64,000 bases of DNA, taken from the NCBI GenBank assembly GCA_009469675.1, contig SSSZ01000030.1:186001-250000 (forward strand). The letters run 5' to 3'. The position numbers and the translations under genes were made by a program. Source of the DNA: Azonexaceae bacterium (GTDB lineage Bacteria > Pseudomonadota > Gammaproteobacteria > Burkholderiales > Rhodocyclaceae). Positions 8,543-18,181 of the stretch are shown here, piece by piece; positions within the stretch are counted from its first letter, which is position 1, and every line of letters begins with the position of its first letter. The notes beneath the pieces are model-generated. The model made no database searches and was not told the origin of the DNA. It saw nothing but the letters and a program-made list of their open reading frames with translations.

Positions 8543-9204
8543 GGGCGTGCTCCTTCCCGGGAATACAGCGCATCTTGGTTGGCGGCGGCGAATTCCACCG
8601 CCCGGAACACGGCTTTGACCACCGCCCGGGGGGTGACCGTGGCGCCGGCGTTGGCGTCGAAGCGTCCGCCGTCTTTCTTGACCTTCCAGTCGCGAGGACT
8701 CAGGCTGGCCGTCGCCAGGCCGTTGAACTGGCTGATCCAGGGGCGGGCCTTGTTCTTGTCCTTCTTGGGTTCGATGTAGTCGCCCAGGCCCGGGGTTTCC
8801 CGGTGCTGGGTCACGCGCACCCCGGCCACGGTGCCGTCGGCCCGCAGGGCGACGAGCAGGCGAATCTTGCCCGAGTAGCCGTCGGGAGCGACGGCCTCGA
8901 AGACCAGGGCGGCCGGCTGCCCGCCCCGGCGGGCGCGGTACACCGTCGTCGCCTCATCGAGGCCGAGGGCGGGAGTGGGCGGCAGGGCGAGGGTATCCTC
9001 GAGGAGGCGGTTGTCGTATTCGCCCCGGGGTAGCACCTCGTCGACCAGTTTCATTTTTTCCTCGGCGGCGGAGGCTTCGATCGCCGGCTTGGTCCACAGA
9101 TAGGCGCCGGCGAGGAAGCCGGTGAAGACCACCACAAAGACGAACAGGGTGAGCGCCGTACGGACCGCGATGCGGCTGGCGGAAAGAGGTTTGGCTTCGG
9201 TCAC
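8539..9204 (-). CDS. rnfG: Rnf electron transport complex subunit G
   Basis: Flavoprotein subunit of 221 aa with one N-terminal membrane anchor (about residues 12-34) and a periplasmic FMN-binding domain. The conserved covalent FMN site is NAGATVTPRAVV, with the Thr of the (S/A)GAT motif as the expected attachment residue. ETPGLGDYIEP is also typical. The start is GTG at 9204, overlapping the rnfD stop as GTGA; a much longer upstream frame is only antisense of rnfD and rnfC. Confidence 0.93.
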   Translation of the reverse strand: MTEAKPLSASRIAVRTALTLFVFVVVFTGFLAGAYLWTKPAIEASAAEEKMKLVDEVLPRGEYDNRLLEDTLALPPTPALGLDEATTVYRARRGGQPAALVFEAVAPDGYSGKIRLLVALRADGTVAGVRVTQHRETPGLGDYIEPKKDKNKARPWISQFNGLATASLSPRDWKVKKDGGRFDANAGATVTPRAVVKAVFRAVEFAAANQDALYSREGARP

Positions 9205-10220
9205 GGCTTGTCCTTCATGCCGAAGATGGGGGGCTGGCAGAACAGGTCGATGACCGGCACACAGATGTTCATGATGAGGACGGCAAACGCCACCCCGTCG
9301 GGATACCCCCCGAAGACCCGGATAAGGTAGGCGAGGAGGCCGGCGCCGGCGCCGAAGACAAGCTTGCCCCGGGGTGTCGTGCAGCCCGAGACCGGGTCGG
9401 TGGCGATGAAGAAGGCGCCGAGCATGGCGCCGCCGGAAAAGAGATGGAAGAAGGGGCTGGCGAAGGAGGTCGGCTGATAGACCCAAAGCGCAGTGGAAAT
9501 CGCCGTCAGGGCGGCGATGAAGGCGACCGGAACCTGCCAGGTGATGACCCCCCGCAGCCACAGCCACAGGCCGCCCAGGAGGTAGGCGGCGGCCACCCAT
9601 TCCCAGCCGCGGCCGGCGAAGTTGCCGTAGATGTCCTGATTGGCGAGGAGCGCCGGAACGTCGATGCCGCTTTCGGCGCCGAGCTTGAGGGCGGTCTTGA
9701 GGGCATCGAGAGGTGTGGCACCGGCCAGGGCGTCGACCCGCGGCATCAGGCCGAAGACGATGTTGGCCTGTTCGGCGAGGGAGAGGTGCAGGCCCTGGCT
9801 CGGCCACTGCGACATGAGGGCCGGGAAGGAGACGATGCAGACGGCGAAGGCGATCATGGCCGGGTTGAAGGGGTTTTGCCCGAGTCCACCGTAGAGATGC
9901 TTGGCGACGACGATGGCGAAGACGGTCCCGACCACCACCAGCCACCAGGGGGCAAGGGGCGGGAAGGTCAGGGCGATGAGCCAGGCCGTAACCACCGCCG
10001 AACCATCGGAAAGAAACAGTGCGAGGGGTTTGCCCCGCAGGCGCAGGATGAGGGCTTCGCTGAGGAGCGCGGCAAGGCTGGCGACCGCCAGCTGGATCAG
10101 GATGGCCGGCCCAAGGAGCCAGACATAGACGGCGATGCCCGGCACCAGGGCAAGGCAGACCTGGGTCATGACGCGGCTGACGCTGGCGTCCTGGAGCAGG
10201 TAGGGGGGACTCTTGAACAT
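9201..10220 (-). CDS. rnfD: Rnf electron transport complex subunit D
   Basis: Membrane flavoprotein subunit of 339 aa with many hydrophobic helices, related to NqrB. The covalent FMN motif AGATPLDALKTAL is present, with Thr as the expected attachment site, together with GGLGQNPFNPAM and the C-terminal GGYPDGVAFAVL. It starts inside the rnfC stop codon (TAATG). It forms part of the membrane ion-translocating core with RnfA and RnfE. Confidence 0.95.
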   Translation of the reverse strand: MFKSPPYLLQDASVSRVMTQVCLALVPGIAVYVWLLGPAILIQLAVASLAALLSEALILRLRGKPLALFLSDGSAVVTAWLIALTFPPLAPWWLVVVGTVFAIVVAKHLYGGLGQNPFNPAMIAFAVCIVSFPALMSQWPSQGLHLSLAEQANIVFGLMPRVDALAGATPLDALKTALKLGAESGIDVPALLANQDIYGNFAGRGWEWVAAAYLLGGLWLWLRGVITWQVPVAFIAALTAISTALWVYQPTSFASPFFHLFSGGAMLGAFFIATDPVSGCTTPRGKLVFGAGAGLLAYLIRVFGGYPDGVAFAVLIMNICVPVIDLFCQPPIFGMKDKP

Positions 10221-11914
10221 TACTCGGTGGGGCCGTTCGGGTGGGACTGGGGCGGTACGGCGGCCTGGGTCCGGCGCGCCTCGATGGCGGCAACCTCGGC
10301 CTGCTGCTCGGCGGAGAGGTTGTCGGTATTGCGTGGCGCGGCAGCTTCGCGCTGGGCCTTGGCCCGGGCCATGGCGGCCTCGATGGTGGCCCGCTTGGCC
10401 GTTTCGGGGTCAAGGGCTGCGGGAGCCGGGTCGGTCTTGGCTTCGCCGGCCGCCGCCGCGGCAGCCTCCGCCGCCTTCTTGGCCGCCTGGGCCGCCGCCG
10501 CCTTGGCCAGTTTTTCCGCCTTTTCGGCTTTTTCCCGCTCGTCGCGCTGCTGCTTGAATTCGAAGCGCGCCTTGGCGCCGTCGGCGGCGTTTTTCTCCCG
10601 CTCCCGCGCCCAGATTTCGCTCTTGGCAAAGCGGAAGTACTGCACCAGCGGAATGCGCGACGGGCAGACGTAGGAGCAGCAGCCGCACTCGATGCAGTCG
10701 AAGATCGCGTATTCCTGGGTCTTGCCGAAATTGCGGGCGCGGGCGAACCAGTACAGCTCGAAGGGTTGCAATTCGTGGGGGCAGGCCCGGGCGCACTCGC
10801 CGCAGCGGATGCAGGGCATCTCCGGTGGGGCGGGCGGGAAAAGGCGATCCGAGTGGGCGATCAGGCAGTTGGTGGCCTTGACCACCGGGGCATCACGGTC
10901 GGGGACGAGGAAGCCCATCATGGGGCCGCCCATGATGATGCCGTCGGTGTCGGGGTTGGGCTGGGCGACGGCGAGCAATTCGCCCATGGGAGTGCCGATC
11001 AGGGCTTCGTAATTGCGCGGCTGGCGGACGTTGCCGGTGAGGGTGACAAGGCGCGAAACCACCGGTTCGCCGTGGGCGATGGCCCGCCAGGCGGTATAGG
11101 CGGTGGCGACGTTGAAGCACTGGACGCCGAGATCGGTGGAACGCCGGGCAGCCGGCACTTCCTTGCCGGTAAGGACGCGGATCAGCTGCTTGGCGCCCCC
11201 CGCCGGGTAGCGGGTGGGGACGGCAACCACGGAAAAGGATTCGCCCCGGGCGCGCACCGCGGCTTCTAGGGCGGCGATGGCCTCGGGTTTGTTGTCCTCG
11301 ACGCCGATGAGGACGCGCTGGGGCTGCAGGAGATCGCGGAAAATGCCGATGCCGCGCACCACCTCGTCGGCCCGTTCGCGCATCAGGAGGTCGTCGCAGG
11401 TGATGAACGGCTCGCATTCGGCACCGTTGATGACCAGTTCCTCCATGGGCACCGACTTGGCGGCGGTGAGTTTGCCGTGGGTGGGGAAAACGGCGCCCCC
11501 CAGGCCGACCACCCCGGCCGCCTGGAGCAGTTCGCGTACGTCTTCCGGCGCCAGCTTGCCGTAATCGACAGGCTGGCGTTCGATCCAGCGGTCCTGGCCG
11601 TCCGGTTCGATCACCACCGACAGGGCGTCGAGACCGGAAGGATGGGGCTGGACACGCATTGCCACGGCCCGCACCGTACCCGAGGTCGGCGCATGGACCG
11701 CCGCCGATATCCAGCCGTCGGCCTGGCCGATGAGCTGGCCCTTCAAGACCGTGTCGCCGGCTTTCACCACCGGGCGCGGCGTGCCGCCGATGCTCTGGTG
11801 CAGCGGTACCGCCAGCCGGGCCGGCAGCGGGGCGGCAGCGATCGGCAGGGTGGTCGATTGTGCCTTGTTGGTCGGCGGTTTGACGCCGCCCTTGAATTTG
11901 AACAGATCAAACAT
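10220..11914 (-). CDS. rnfC: Rnf electron transport complex subunit C
   Basis: Peripheral subunit of 564 aa carrying the NADH/FMN-binding region and two 4Fe-4S clusters. The clusters are CIRCGECARACP and CIECGCCSYVCP. A Lys/Ala/Glu-rich coiled tail of about 130 residues follows, as in many proteobacterial RnfC proteins. I chose the ATG at 11914 ([10 protein letters not shown]), which overlaps the rnfB stop as TGATG; the in-frame extension to 11965 lies inside rnfB. Confidence 0.95.
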   Translation of the reverse strand: MFDLFKFKGGVKPPTNKAQSTTLPIAAAPLPARLAVPLHQSIGGTPRPVVKAGDTVLKGQLIGQADGWISAAVHAPTSGTVRAVAMRVQPHPSGLDALSVVIEPDGQDRWIERQPVDYGKLAPEDVRELLQAAGVVGLGGAVFPTHGKLTAAKSVPMEELVINGAECEPFITCDDLLMRERADEVVRGIGIFRDLLQPQRVLIGVEDNKPEAIAALEAAVRARGESFSVVAVPTRYPAGGAKQLIRVLTGKEVPAARRSTDLGVQCFNVATAYTAWRAIAHGEPVVSRLVTLTGNVRQPRNYEALIGTPMGELLAVAQPNPDTDGIIMGGPMMGFLVPDRDAPVVKATNCLIAHSDRLFPPAPPEMPCIRCGECARACPHELQPFELYWFARARNFGKTQEYAIFDCIECGCCSYVCPSRIPLVQYFRFAKSEIWAREREKNAADGAKARFEFKQQRDEREKAEKAEKLAKAAAAQAAKKAAEAAAAAAGEAKTDPAPAALDPETAKRATIEAAMARAKAQREAAAPRNTDNLSAEQQAEVAAIEARRTQAAVPPQSHPNGPTE

Positions 11915-12474
11915 CAGGCTGCCTTCTTCTCGGCCGGAAGGATGGCTACCACGGGATATTTCCACTTCCAGTTATCCAGGGATTCGCCGATCGGCTCCAT
12001 GGTGATGCACTCCACGGGGCAGGGCGGAATGCACAGTTCGCAGCCCGTGCACAGCGGGGCGACGATGGTGTGCATCTGCTTGGCGGCGCCGACGATGGCG
12101 TCCACCGGGCAGGCCTGGATGCAGAGGGTGCAGCCGATGCAGGTGTTCTCGTCGATGATCGCCACCTGGGGCGGCTTCTCCTCGGCTTCGAGGGGCTTGA
12201 CCTCGCGGCCGAGGAGGTCGGCGAGCTTTTGCACGCCTTCCATGCCCCCCGGGGGGCAGAGGTTGATTTCCGCGTCGCCCTTGGCGATGGCCTCGGCGTA
12301 GGGATGGCAACCGGGGTAGCCGCACTGGCCGCACTGGGTCTGGGGCAGCACCGAATCGATCTTGTCGATGAGGGGGTCGCCCTCAACCCTGAACTTGACC
12401 GAGGCGTAGCCCAGGGCAGCTCCCAGGACGATGGCGCCCAGGGCCATGATGGCGATGGCGACGAGAAGTTCCAT
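11914..12474 (-). CDS. rnfB: Rnf electron transport complex subunit B (ferredoxin subunit)
   Basis: Iron-sulfur subunit of 186 aa that receives electrons from ferredoxin. An N-terminal membrane helix (about residues 3-22) precedes a four-Cys cluster domain with C48, C51, C56 and C73. Two ferredoxin-type motifs follow, [12 protein letters not shown] and [12 protein letters not shown]. It overlaps rnfA (TAATG) and rnfC. Confidence 0.95.
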   Translation of the reverse strand: MELLVAIAIMALGAIVLGAALGYASVKFRVEGDPLIDKIDSVLPQTQCGQCGYPGCHPYAEAIAKGDAEINLCPPGGMEGVQKLADLLGREVKPLEAEEKPPQVAIIDENTCIGCTLCIQACPVDAIVGAAKQMHTIVAPLCTGCELCIPPCPVECITMEPIGESLDNWKWKYPVVAILPAEKKAA

Positions 12475-13058
12475 TACTGGTACTTGTCCAGGCCGGCGAA
12501 GCCCATGAAGGCCAGCGACATGAGGCCGGCCGTCACCATGGCGATGGCGACGCCCCGAAAATGGCGGGGAACGTCGGCACCCTCGATCCGCTCGCGGATG
12601 CCGGCGAAGAGCACCAGGACCAGCGAAAAGCCGACGGCGCTGCCGGCACCGAAGAGGAGCGATTCGACGAGGTTGTAGCGGTTGGCGATATTGAGGAGCG
12701 GCACGCCGAGAACGGCGCAGTTGGTGGTGATGAGCGGCAGGTAGATGCCGAGAACCTGCTGCAGGGACGGCGAGGTCTTGGCGATGACCATTTCGGTGAG
12801 CTGTACGATCGCCGCGATGGTGACGATGAACGACAGGGTGCGCAGGTACTCCAGCCCGAAGGGCATGAGCAGGTAGTGGTCGATGATGTAGCTCGCCCCG
12901 GTGGCGAGGGTGAGCACGAAGGTCGTGGCGGCACCCATGCCATAGGCGGTTTCCAGCTTCTTGGAAACCCCCATGAAGGGGCAGAGGCCGAGAATCTTCA
13001 CCAGCACGACGTTGTTGACCAACACCGCGCCGACGAGGATGAAGAGGTAATGGCTCAT
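12474..13058 (-). CDS. rnfA: Rnf electron transport complex subunit A
   Basis: Membrane subunit of 194 aa with six predicted helices, homologous to RnfE with inverted topology. [12 protein letters not shown] and [10 protein letters not shown] hold the paired conserved Cys residues. It is the first gene of rnfABCDGE. A sigma70-type promoter is visible just upstream, between this gene and pyrD. Confidence 0.95.
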   Translation of the reverse strand: MSHYLFILVGAVLVNNVVLVKILGLCPFMGVSKKLETAYGMGAATTFVLTLATGASYIIDHYLLMPFGLEYLRTLSFIVTIAAIVQLTEMVIAKTSPSLQQVLGIYLPLITTNCAVLGVPLLNIANRYNLVESLLFGAGSAVGFSLVLVLFAGIRERIEGADVPRHFRGVAIAMVTAGLMSLAFMGFAGLDKYQ

Positions 13059-13085
13059 GAATCGGGAACGGGCGCGAAGCCCTGT

Positions 13086-13114
13086 ATTATCCGGCTTTGG
13101 CGCCGCTCAAACAA
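13086..13114 (-). promoter_or_regulatory. Candidate promoter of the rnf operon
   Basis: On the minus strand the sequence reads TTGTTT (13109-13114), a 17-bp spacer, then GATAAT (13086-13091). This is followed by about 27 bp to the rnfA ATG at 13058. The -10 matches 5 of 6 consensus bases; the -35 matches only 3. Confidence 0.45.
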
Positions 13115-13132
13115 CCGTAATTATTGAAGGGT

Positions 13133-14176
13133 TTATGTCTTTTTGCTGCGAATGTTAGCCAGGGTCTCCGCCACTTCGCTGACCAGATCAGGGCCGCGGT
13201 AGATGAAACCGCTGTAGAACTGCACCAGGCTCGCCCCGACGCGCATCTTCTCGGCCGCATCGGCGCCGCTCATGATGCCGCCGACGCCGATGATGGGCAG
13301 TTCGCCCTGGAGCGCCCTGGCCAGCGCCTTGAGGACGTCGGTGGATTTGCGGAAGACCGGGGCGCCGGAAAGGCCGCCGACCTCGTCGGCGTTGGGCAGG
13401 CCTTCGACGCCGTCGCGGGCGAGCGTCGTGTTGGTGGCGATGACGCCGTCGATCCGGTGGCGGCGCAGGGCGTCGGCGATGGTGACGATCTGCTCGGGTT
13501 CGAGGTCGGGGGCGATCTTGAGGGTCATCGGCACGTACTTGCCGTGGCGCTCGGCCAGTTGTTCCTGGCGGGCCTTGAGGCGGGCCAGCAGGTCGTCGAG
13601 GGCCTCGTCCTTCTGCAATTCCCGCAGGTTCTTGGTATTGGGCGACGAAATATTGACCGTGACGTAGCTGGCCGAACCATAGACCTTGTCGAGGCAATGG
13701 AGGTAGTCGTCGGCGGCGTTTTCGATGGGCGTCGTGGCGTTCTTGCCGATATTGATGCCGAGGATGCCGCCGGCCCGGCAGAATTTGGCGCGGCGGACGT
13801 TTTCCAGCAGGCGGTCGACGCCGTCGTTGTTGAAACCCATGCGGTTGATGATGCCCTGGGCCTCGGGGATGCGGAACAGGCGCGGCCGCGGATTGCCCGC
13901 CTGGGGCCGCGGCGTGACCGTGCCGATCTCGATGAAGCCGAAGCCGAGCCGGGCCAGACCGTCGATGTGGTCGCCGTTCTTGTCGAGGCCGGCGGCGAGG
14001 CCCACCGGGTTGGGGAATTTGAGGCCCATGACTTCCACCGGGCAGGCCGGTACCGGCTTGGCGACGAGGCCGGCAATACCCGTGGCGTCGAGGAAGGAGA
14101 CCCCGCCCATGCCGATCCCGTGGGCGGTTTCGGCGTCGAGGGCGAAGAAGAATTTGCGGATGAGCGGATAGAGCAT
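13133..14176 (-). CDS. pyrD: Dihydroorotate dehydrogenase (quinone), class 2
   Basis: Membrane-associated flavoenzyme of pyrimidine synthesis that oxidises dihydroorotate to orotate using quinone, 347 aa. The N-terminal amphipathic helix ([13 protein letters not shown]) is the class 2 quinone tunnel region. [34 protein letters not shown] (the catalytic Ser lies in the SSPNT segment), ATNTT and GVGGI are the family motifs. TAAAAT ends only 6 nt before the ATG, suggesting a leaderless or nearly leaderless transcript. Confidence 0.96.
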   Translation of the reverse strand: MLYPLIRKFFFALDAETAHGIGMGGVSFLDATGIAGLVAKPVPACPVEVMGLKFPNPVGLAAGLDKNGDHIDGLARLGFGFIEIGTVTPRPQAGNPRPRLFRIPEAQGIINRMGFNNDGVDRLLENVRRAKFCRAGGILGINIGKNATTPIENAADDYLHCLDKVYGSASYVTVNISSPNTKNLRELQKDEALDDLLARLKARQEQLAERHGKYVPMTLKIAPDLEPEQIVTIADALRRHRIDGVIATNTTLARDGVEGLPNADEVGGLSGAPVFRKSTDVLKALARALQGELPIIGVGGIMSGADAAEKMRVGASLVQFYSGFIYRGPDLVSEVAETLANIRSKKT

Positions 14177-14182
14177 GGGGCA

Positions 14183-14188
14183 ATTTTA
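14183..14188 (-). promoter_or_regulatory. -10 box very close to the pyrD start
   Basis: TAAAAT on the minus strand with only 6 nt (TGCCCC) to the pyrD ATG. Transcription would begin about at the start codon. No good -35 is seen at 17 bp (CCGGCA). A possible extended leader further upstream cannot be excluded. Confidence 0.35.
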
Positions 14189-14325
14189 CCGCATTGCAGC
14201 AATTTTGCCGGCCTCCGCCGTCGATTGCCCGGGCGCCGCCGGCCTGGGGCCGGTCCGATGCAACTCCCGCCGATGCCGATGGTCTGATTGCCAATGGCGC
14301 AGCGACGTCGGACAGGGGGTTGTCG

Positions 14326-15444
14326 ATGGCGGATATTTTTCTCAGCTATGCCCGGGAAGACGTGGAGCAGGCCGGGCGCCTCGCCGGGGCGCTCGAATCC
14401 CTGGGCTGGTCCGTGTGGTGGGATCGCAAGATACCGGCTGGAAAGAGCTTCTCCCAGGTCATCGAGGAAGCATTGAGCCAGGCCCGTTGCGTCGTCGTCC
14501 TCTGGTCCGGCGACGCGGTCGGTTCCAACTGGGTGCGGGAAGAGGCGGAAGAGGCCAAGAACCAGAACAAGCTCCTGCCGGTGCGCCTGGAAGACATCCT
14601 GCCCCCCCTCGGATTTCGCGCCCTGCAGGCGGCCGACCTGATCGGCTGGGACGGCAGCCCCGGCGACCCGGCCTTCCGCCGCCTGGTCCACGACCTTGGT
14701 CATTGGCTGCCGCCGCCCGCCGCTCCGGTTCCGGGGGAGGGGCCGCTGCAGGCGCCTCCCGTTCCCCCGCCGCCGCCGGGAGTTTCCTGGCGCCTGGCCG
14801 TTGTGGCCGCCGCCCTGGCAGTTGTTCTGGGGGGCGTTTATCTCTACCGCGACGCCCGGCAGGACGCCGAGCGCGATGCGGCGCTGCAGCAGGTCGCCGC
14901 CGCCCGGCAAGCGGAAGAGGAAAGGCACCGGACCGAGGAGGCCCGGGTCCGGACGGAACAGGAGCGCCAAGCGGCGGAGGCCGCCAGGAAGCAGCGCGAG
15001 GCCGCCGAAGCGGCAGAAGCCGCCCGCCGCGAGCAGGAGGCGCGCGAAGCCCGGGCGCGGGAAGAACGCGTTCTGGCGCCGGAAACCCCGCCCAGCCGGC
15101 GGGAGCGTGAACCCGCCGGGGAGGTTTCCGATTTCAACGGCAGCATCGCCCGCAGCTTTGCCCGCTACCTGGAATCCCGGCGGTTGAACCTCAACGATCT
15201 CGATACCGGCAAGAGCATGGCCCCCTGCGGGCGCTGGTCCGACGAAGTGCGTCTCGACGGCGACGAGGGCCGGGCCTTCCGCTACGCCTGCCTGGGGCTG
15301 GCCGATTTCGCCAAGAGCCGGGGCTGGAACCTGGCGCTTTCGCCGTCGCCTTCCGACTGGATGGCCTATTGCCGCGCCCGCCAGGCCCAGTGGGGCAGCG
15401 CCGGGCGGGAAGCCTTCCTGCGGACCTGCCTCAAGTACCGGTGA
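14326..15444 (+). CDS. TIR-domain membrane protein with coiled coil and unknown C-terminal domain
   Basis: Protein of 372 aa. An N-terminal TIR domain (about residues 2-135) starts ADIFLSYAREDVEQAG and has VWWDRKIPAGKSF, Glu47/Glu48 in VIEEAL (the position of the catalytic Glu in NAD-cleaving TIRs), and VVVLWS. A proline-rich linker leads to one membrane helix RLAVVAAALAVVLGGVYLY. A long Arg/Glu/Ala coiled coil follows (about residues 185-265), then a 100-residue C-terminal domain with paired Cys and Trp residues. I chose ATG 14326 because AGGGGG lies upstream; a longer frame to 14194 adds only low-quality sequence. It is a single gene between pyrD and an export operon. It could be an NADase effector or a protein-interaction TIR; neither is shown. 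Confidence 0.82.
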   Translation: MADIFLSYAREDVEQAGRLAGALESLGWSVWWDRKIPAGKSFSQVIEEALSQARCVVVLWSGDAVGSNWVREEAEEAKNQNKLLPVRLEDILPPLGFRALQAADLIGWDGSPGDPAFRRLVHDLGHWLPPPAAPVPGEGPLQAPPVPPPPPGVSWRLAVVAAALAVVLGGVYLYRDARQDAERDAALQQVAAARQAEEERHRTEEARVRTEQERQAAEAARKQREAAEAAEAARREQEAREARAREERVLAPETPPSRREREPAGEVSDFNGSIARSFARYLESRRLNLNDLDTGKSMAPCGRWSDEVRLDGDEGRAFRYACLGLADFAKSRGWNLALSPSPSDWMAYCRARQAQWGSAGREAFLRTCLKYR

Positions 15445-15486
15445 CGGCCGCCCGCCCGCCGGCACAAATTGTTACCGACGGACTAA

Positions 15487-15500
15487 TGACCCGTGGGTCA
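15487..15500. promoter_or_regulatory. Palindromic operator upstream of the tolC-macAB operon
   Basis: TGACCC-GT-GGGTCA is a perfect 14-bp palindrome. It overlaps a possible -35 (ATGACC) that pairs with TAAACT at 15510-15515. The position suits a TetR- or MarR-type repressor of an efflux operon. No regulator gene is adjacent. Confidence 0.45.
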
Positions 15501-15548
15501 CTTAGCGGCTAAACTGGCGGCCTTTCCTTCTTCGTCGGAACTGGCGCC

Positions 15549-16946
15549 TTGTCTTCCCCCGTCGTGCCCTCGCTGCTCGCTGCCCTGTGCCTGGCCGGGG
15601 CCTGGCCGGCTGCCCGGGCGGCGGACCCCCTCGGTACCGAAGCCTATCTGCCTTTACGCATTTCGCCCCAACTGGCCGGCCGGACGGGCGAGGCGCCCTG
15701 CGCTTCGGCCCTGCCGACCCGGCCCCTGGGGGTGGTCGACGTGGTCGATCTGGCGCTGTGCAACAATCCCCAGACCCGTGAGGTGTGGGCCGCCGCCCGG
15801 CTCCAGGTGGCGCTTCTCGGCGTTGCCCAGGCGGCCTGGCTGCCCGCCCTGGACGCCCGCGGCACGGTGAGCCGGACCTGGAGCGAAGGCACCGGCAGCA
15901 CTCCGCGCAGCGCTGCCCTCACCCTGTCGTGGCTCCTCTACGATTTCGGCGCCCGCAGCGCCGGCGTCGACAATGCCCGGCACTTGCTGGCCGCCGCTGC
16001 CGCCAGCCAGGACGCCACCGTACAGGCGCTGTTCCTTGCCGCCCTGCAGGCCTATTACACGGCCCAGGCCAATCGGGCGGCGGTCGATGCCGCCCGCCAG
16101 GCCGAGCGGGCGAGCCAGGAAAGCCTGAACGCCGCCGAAGTCCGCTACAAGGTCGGTACCGGCACGCCGGCCGACCGCCTGCAGGCCCAGACCGCCTATT
16201 CCCAGGCGGTGCTCAACCGCATCCGGGCCGAAGGCGAATTCCAGAACGCCCTCGGCGGCCTGGCCAATGCCATGGGCTTCGACGCCAACCAGGCCTTCGT
16301 ACTCGACGACATCCCGGCGCTCCTGCCCGATGCCGGTTTCGAGCGCGACATCGGCGCCCTCATCGACGAAGCCCGCCGCCGCCGCCCCGATCTGGCCGCC
16401 GCCGAAGCCCAGGTGGCTGCCGCCCAGGCCGGGGTCGAGCAGGCCCGGGCGGCGGGGCGCCCGACCATCGCCCTCGCCGCCGGGCCGACCTGGCAGAACG
16501 TCGGCGGCGTCTCCAGCGAAGGCGGCAGCGTCGGCCTGACCTTGAGCGTGCCGATCTTTTCCGGCTTTTCCACCACCTACCGGGTGCGGGCCGCCGAAGC
16601 CCAGGTCGAGGTCAAGGGCGCCCAGCGCGACCGCCTGGCCCGCCAGGTCGCCCTCGACGTCTGGCGGAGCCGGCAGGGCCTGACCACCGCCTCCCAGAGC
16701 CTGAAGACCACCGCCGCCCTGGTGGCCAGCGCCGAACAGTCGGAAAAGGTCGCCCTGGGCCGCTACAAGGCCGGCCTGGGCAGCATCCTCGATGTCCTCA
16801 ACGCCCAGAGCGCCCTGGCGGCGGCCCGCCAGCAGCGCATCCAGGCGACCCTCGACTGGCAGGTCAGCCGCGCTGCCCTGGCCCAGGCGGTGGGCAGCCT
16901 CGACTACAGCCTTCTGCAATCCGCGGAGGCGGGAAAACAGCCATGA
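15549..16946 (+). CDS. TolC-family outer membrane efflux protein
   Basis: Outer membrane channel of 465 aa. A cleavable signal peptide (LLAALCLAGAWPAARA) is followed by two OEP repeats of long helices rich in Ala and Gln, with the repeated 'VGTGTPADRLQAQTAYSQA' and 'AGLGSILDVLNAQSALAAA' type segments. It starts at TTG 15549 (GTG 15564 is an alternative) and ends by overlapping the next gene as ATGA. With the following MacA- and MacB-type genes it forms a complete tripartite exporter. The substrate is not indicated. Confidence 0.92.
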   Translation: MSSPVVPSLLAALCLAGAWPAARAADPLGTEAYLPLRISPQLAGRTGEAPCASALPTRPLGVVDVVDLALCNNPQTREVWAAARLQVALLGVAQAAWLPALDARGTVSRTWSEGTGSTPRSAALTLSWLLYDFGARSAGVDNARHLLAAAAASQDATVQALFLAALQAYYTAQANRAAVDAARQAERASQESLNAAEVRYKVGTGTPADRLQAQTAYSQAVLNRIRAEGEFQNALGGLANAMGFDANQAFVLDDIPALLPDAGFERDIGALIDEARRRRPDLAAAEAQVAAAQAGVEQARAAGRPTIALAAGPTWQNVGGVSSEGGSVGLTLSVPIFSGFSTTYRVRAAEAQVEVKGAQRDRLARQVALDVWRSRQGLTTASQSLKTTAALVASAEQSEKVALGRYKAGLGSILDVLNAQSALAAARQQRIQATLDWQVSRAALAQAVGSLDYSLLQSAEAGKQP

Positions 16947-18181
16947 AAAAGAGCCTCAAGAAATCCCTCGTCCTGATTCTCGTCGCCGCGGCGGCCATTG
17001 GCGGCGGCGCCTGGGTCTACCGCGACCAGGCGGCCAAGTCGCCGGAACAGCGCTACAAGATCCAGGCCGTCGAAAAGGGCGACCTGACCCAGACCGTCTC
17101 GGCCAACGGCACCCTCAATCCGACCATCGTCGTCCAGGTCGGCACCCAGGTTTCCGGCACGGTCAAGAAGCTCTACGTCGATTTCAACAGCAAGGTCGAG
17201 GCCGGGCAGAAGCTGGTCGAACTCGACGACGCCGTCCTCTCGGCGGTGGCCAAGCAAAGTGCCGCCAGCGTCGTAAGCGCCGCCGCCAGCCTTGATCTGA
17301 CGACGGCCAACGAAGCGCGGATGAAATCCCTGCTCGCCCAGGAGTACGTGTCGAAGCAGGAGTACGACCAGGCCCTGCAGGCCAAGAAGGCGGCCCAGGC
17401 GGCCTTGGCCCTGGCCCGGGCGCAAAACGAACGGGACCGGGTCAATCTCGACTACGCGGTGATCCGTTCGCCGGTTTCCGGCGTCGTCGTCGACCGGGTG
17501 GTCGACGTCGGCCAGACCGTGGCGGCCAGCTTCCAGACCCCGACCCTCATCAAGATCGCCCAGGATCTTTCCAAGATGCAGATCGACTCCGCCTTTGCCG
17601 AAGCCGACGTGGGCAACATCAAGGTCGGCCAGAAGGTGCGTTTCTCGGTGGATGCCTTCCCCAACCGCAGCTTCCAGGGCGAGGTCAAGCAAATCCGCCT
17701 CAACGCCACCAATCAGCAGAACGTCGTCACCTACGATGTCGTTGTCGCGGTGGACAACCCCGAGCAGATCCTGCTCCCGGGCATGACCGCCTACGTCAAT
17801 ATCGGCGTGGCCCGCCGTCAGGATGTGCTGCTCGTCCCCAACGCAGCGCTCCGTTTCAAGCCGGCCGATGCCGCGGCGGCCAACGGCGCCAAGGCGGCGG
17901 AAAAGTCCGCCGGCGCCAACGGGCCGGGCGGCGCCGGCGGGCAAGCCGGGATGGGCGGTATGGGCGGCGGCAAGGGGCCGGGCAAGAAGCGCGACACGGC
18001 GAGCGGAACGGTCTATGTCCTTGCCGGGGGCGAAATCAAGCCGGTCAGCGTCCAGCTCGGCATCACCGACAACCGCAGCACCGAAGTGGTGGGCGGCGAT
18101 TTGAAACCCGGCGACCGCGTCGTCACCGGCGACAACGTCGCGGTCAAGGCGCCTTCCAGCGTCGGGATGAGGATGTTCTGA
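16943..18181 (+). CDS. macA: MacA-like periplasmic adaptor (membrane fusion protein)
   Basis: HlyD/MacA-family adaptor of 412 aa that links the MacB pump to TolC. The N-terminal anchor is SLVLILVAAAAIGGGAW. The lipoyl half-motifs (GTQVSGTVKKLYVDFNSKV and YAVIRSPVSGVVVDRVVDVG) flank a helical hairpin, and the beta-barrel follows. A Gly-rich insert with GGAGGQAGMGGMGGGKGPG precedes the last beta domain. It begins inside the tolC stop codon (ATGA) and ends in TGATG with the ATPase gene. Confidence 0.9.
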   Translation: MKKSLKKSLVLILVAAAAIGGGAWVYRDQAAKSPEQRYKIQAVEKGDLTQTVSANGTLNPTIVVQVGTQVSGTVKKLYVDFNSKVEAGQKLVELDDAVLSAVAKQSAASVVSAAASLDLTTANEARMKSLLAQEYVSKQEYDQALQAKKAAQAALALARAQNERDRVNLDYAVIRSPVSGVVVDRVVDVGQTVAASFQTPTLIKIAQDLSKMQIDSAFAEADVGNIKVGQKVRFSVDAFPNRSFQGEVKQIRLNATNQQNVVTYDVVVAVDNPEQILLPGMTAYVNIGVARRQDVLLVPNAALRFKPADAAAANGAKAAEKSAGANGPGGAGGQAGMGGMGGGKGPGKKRDTASGTVYVLAGGEIKPVSVQLGITDNRSTEVVGGDLKPGDRVVTGDNVAVKAPSSVGMRMF

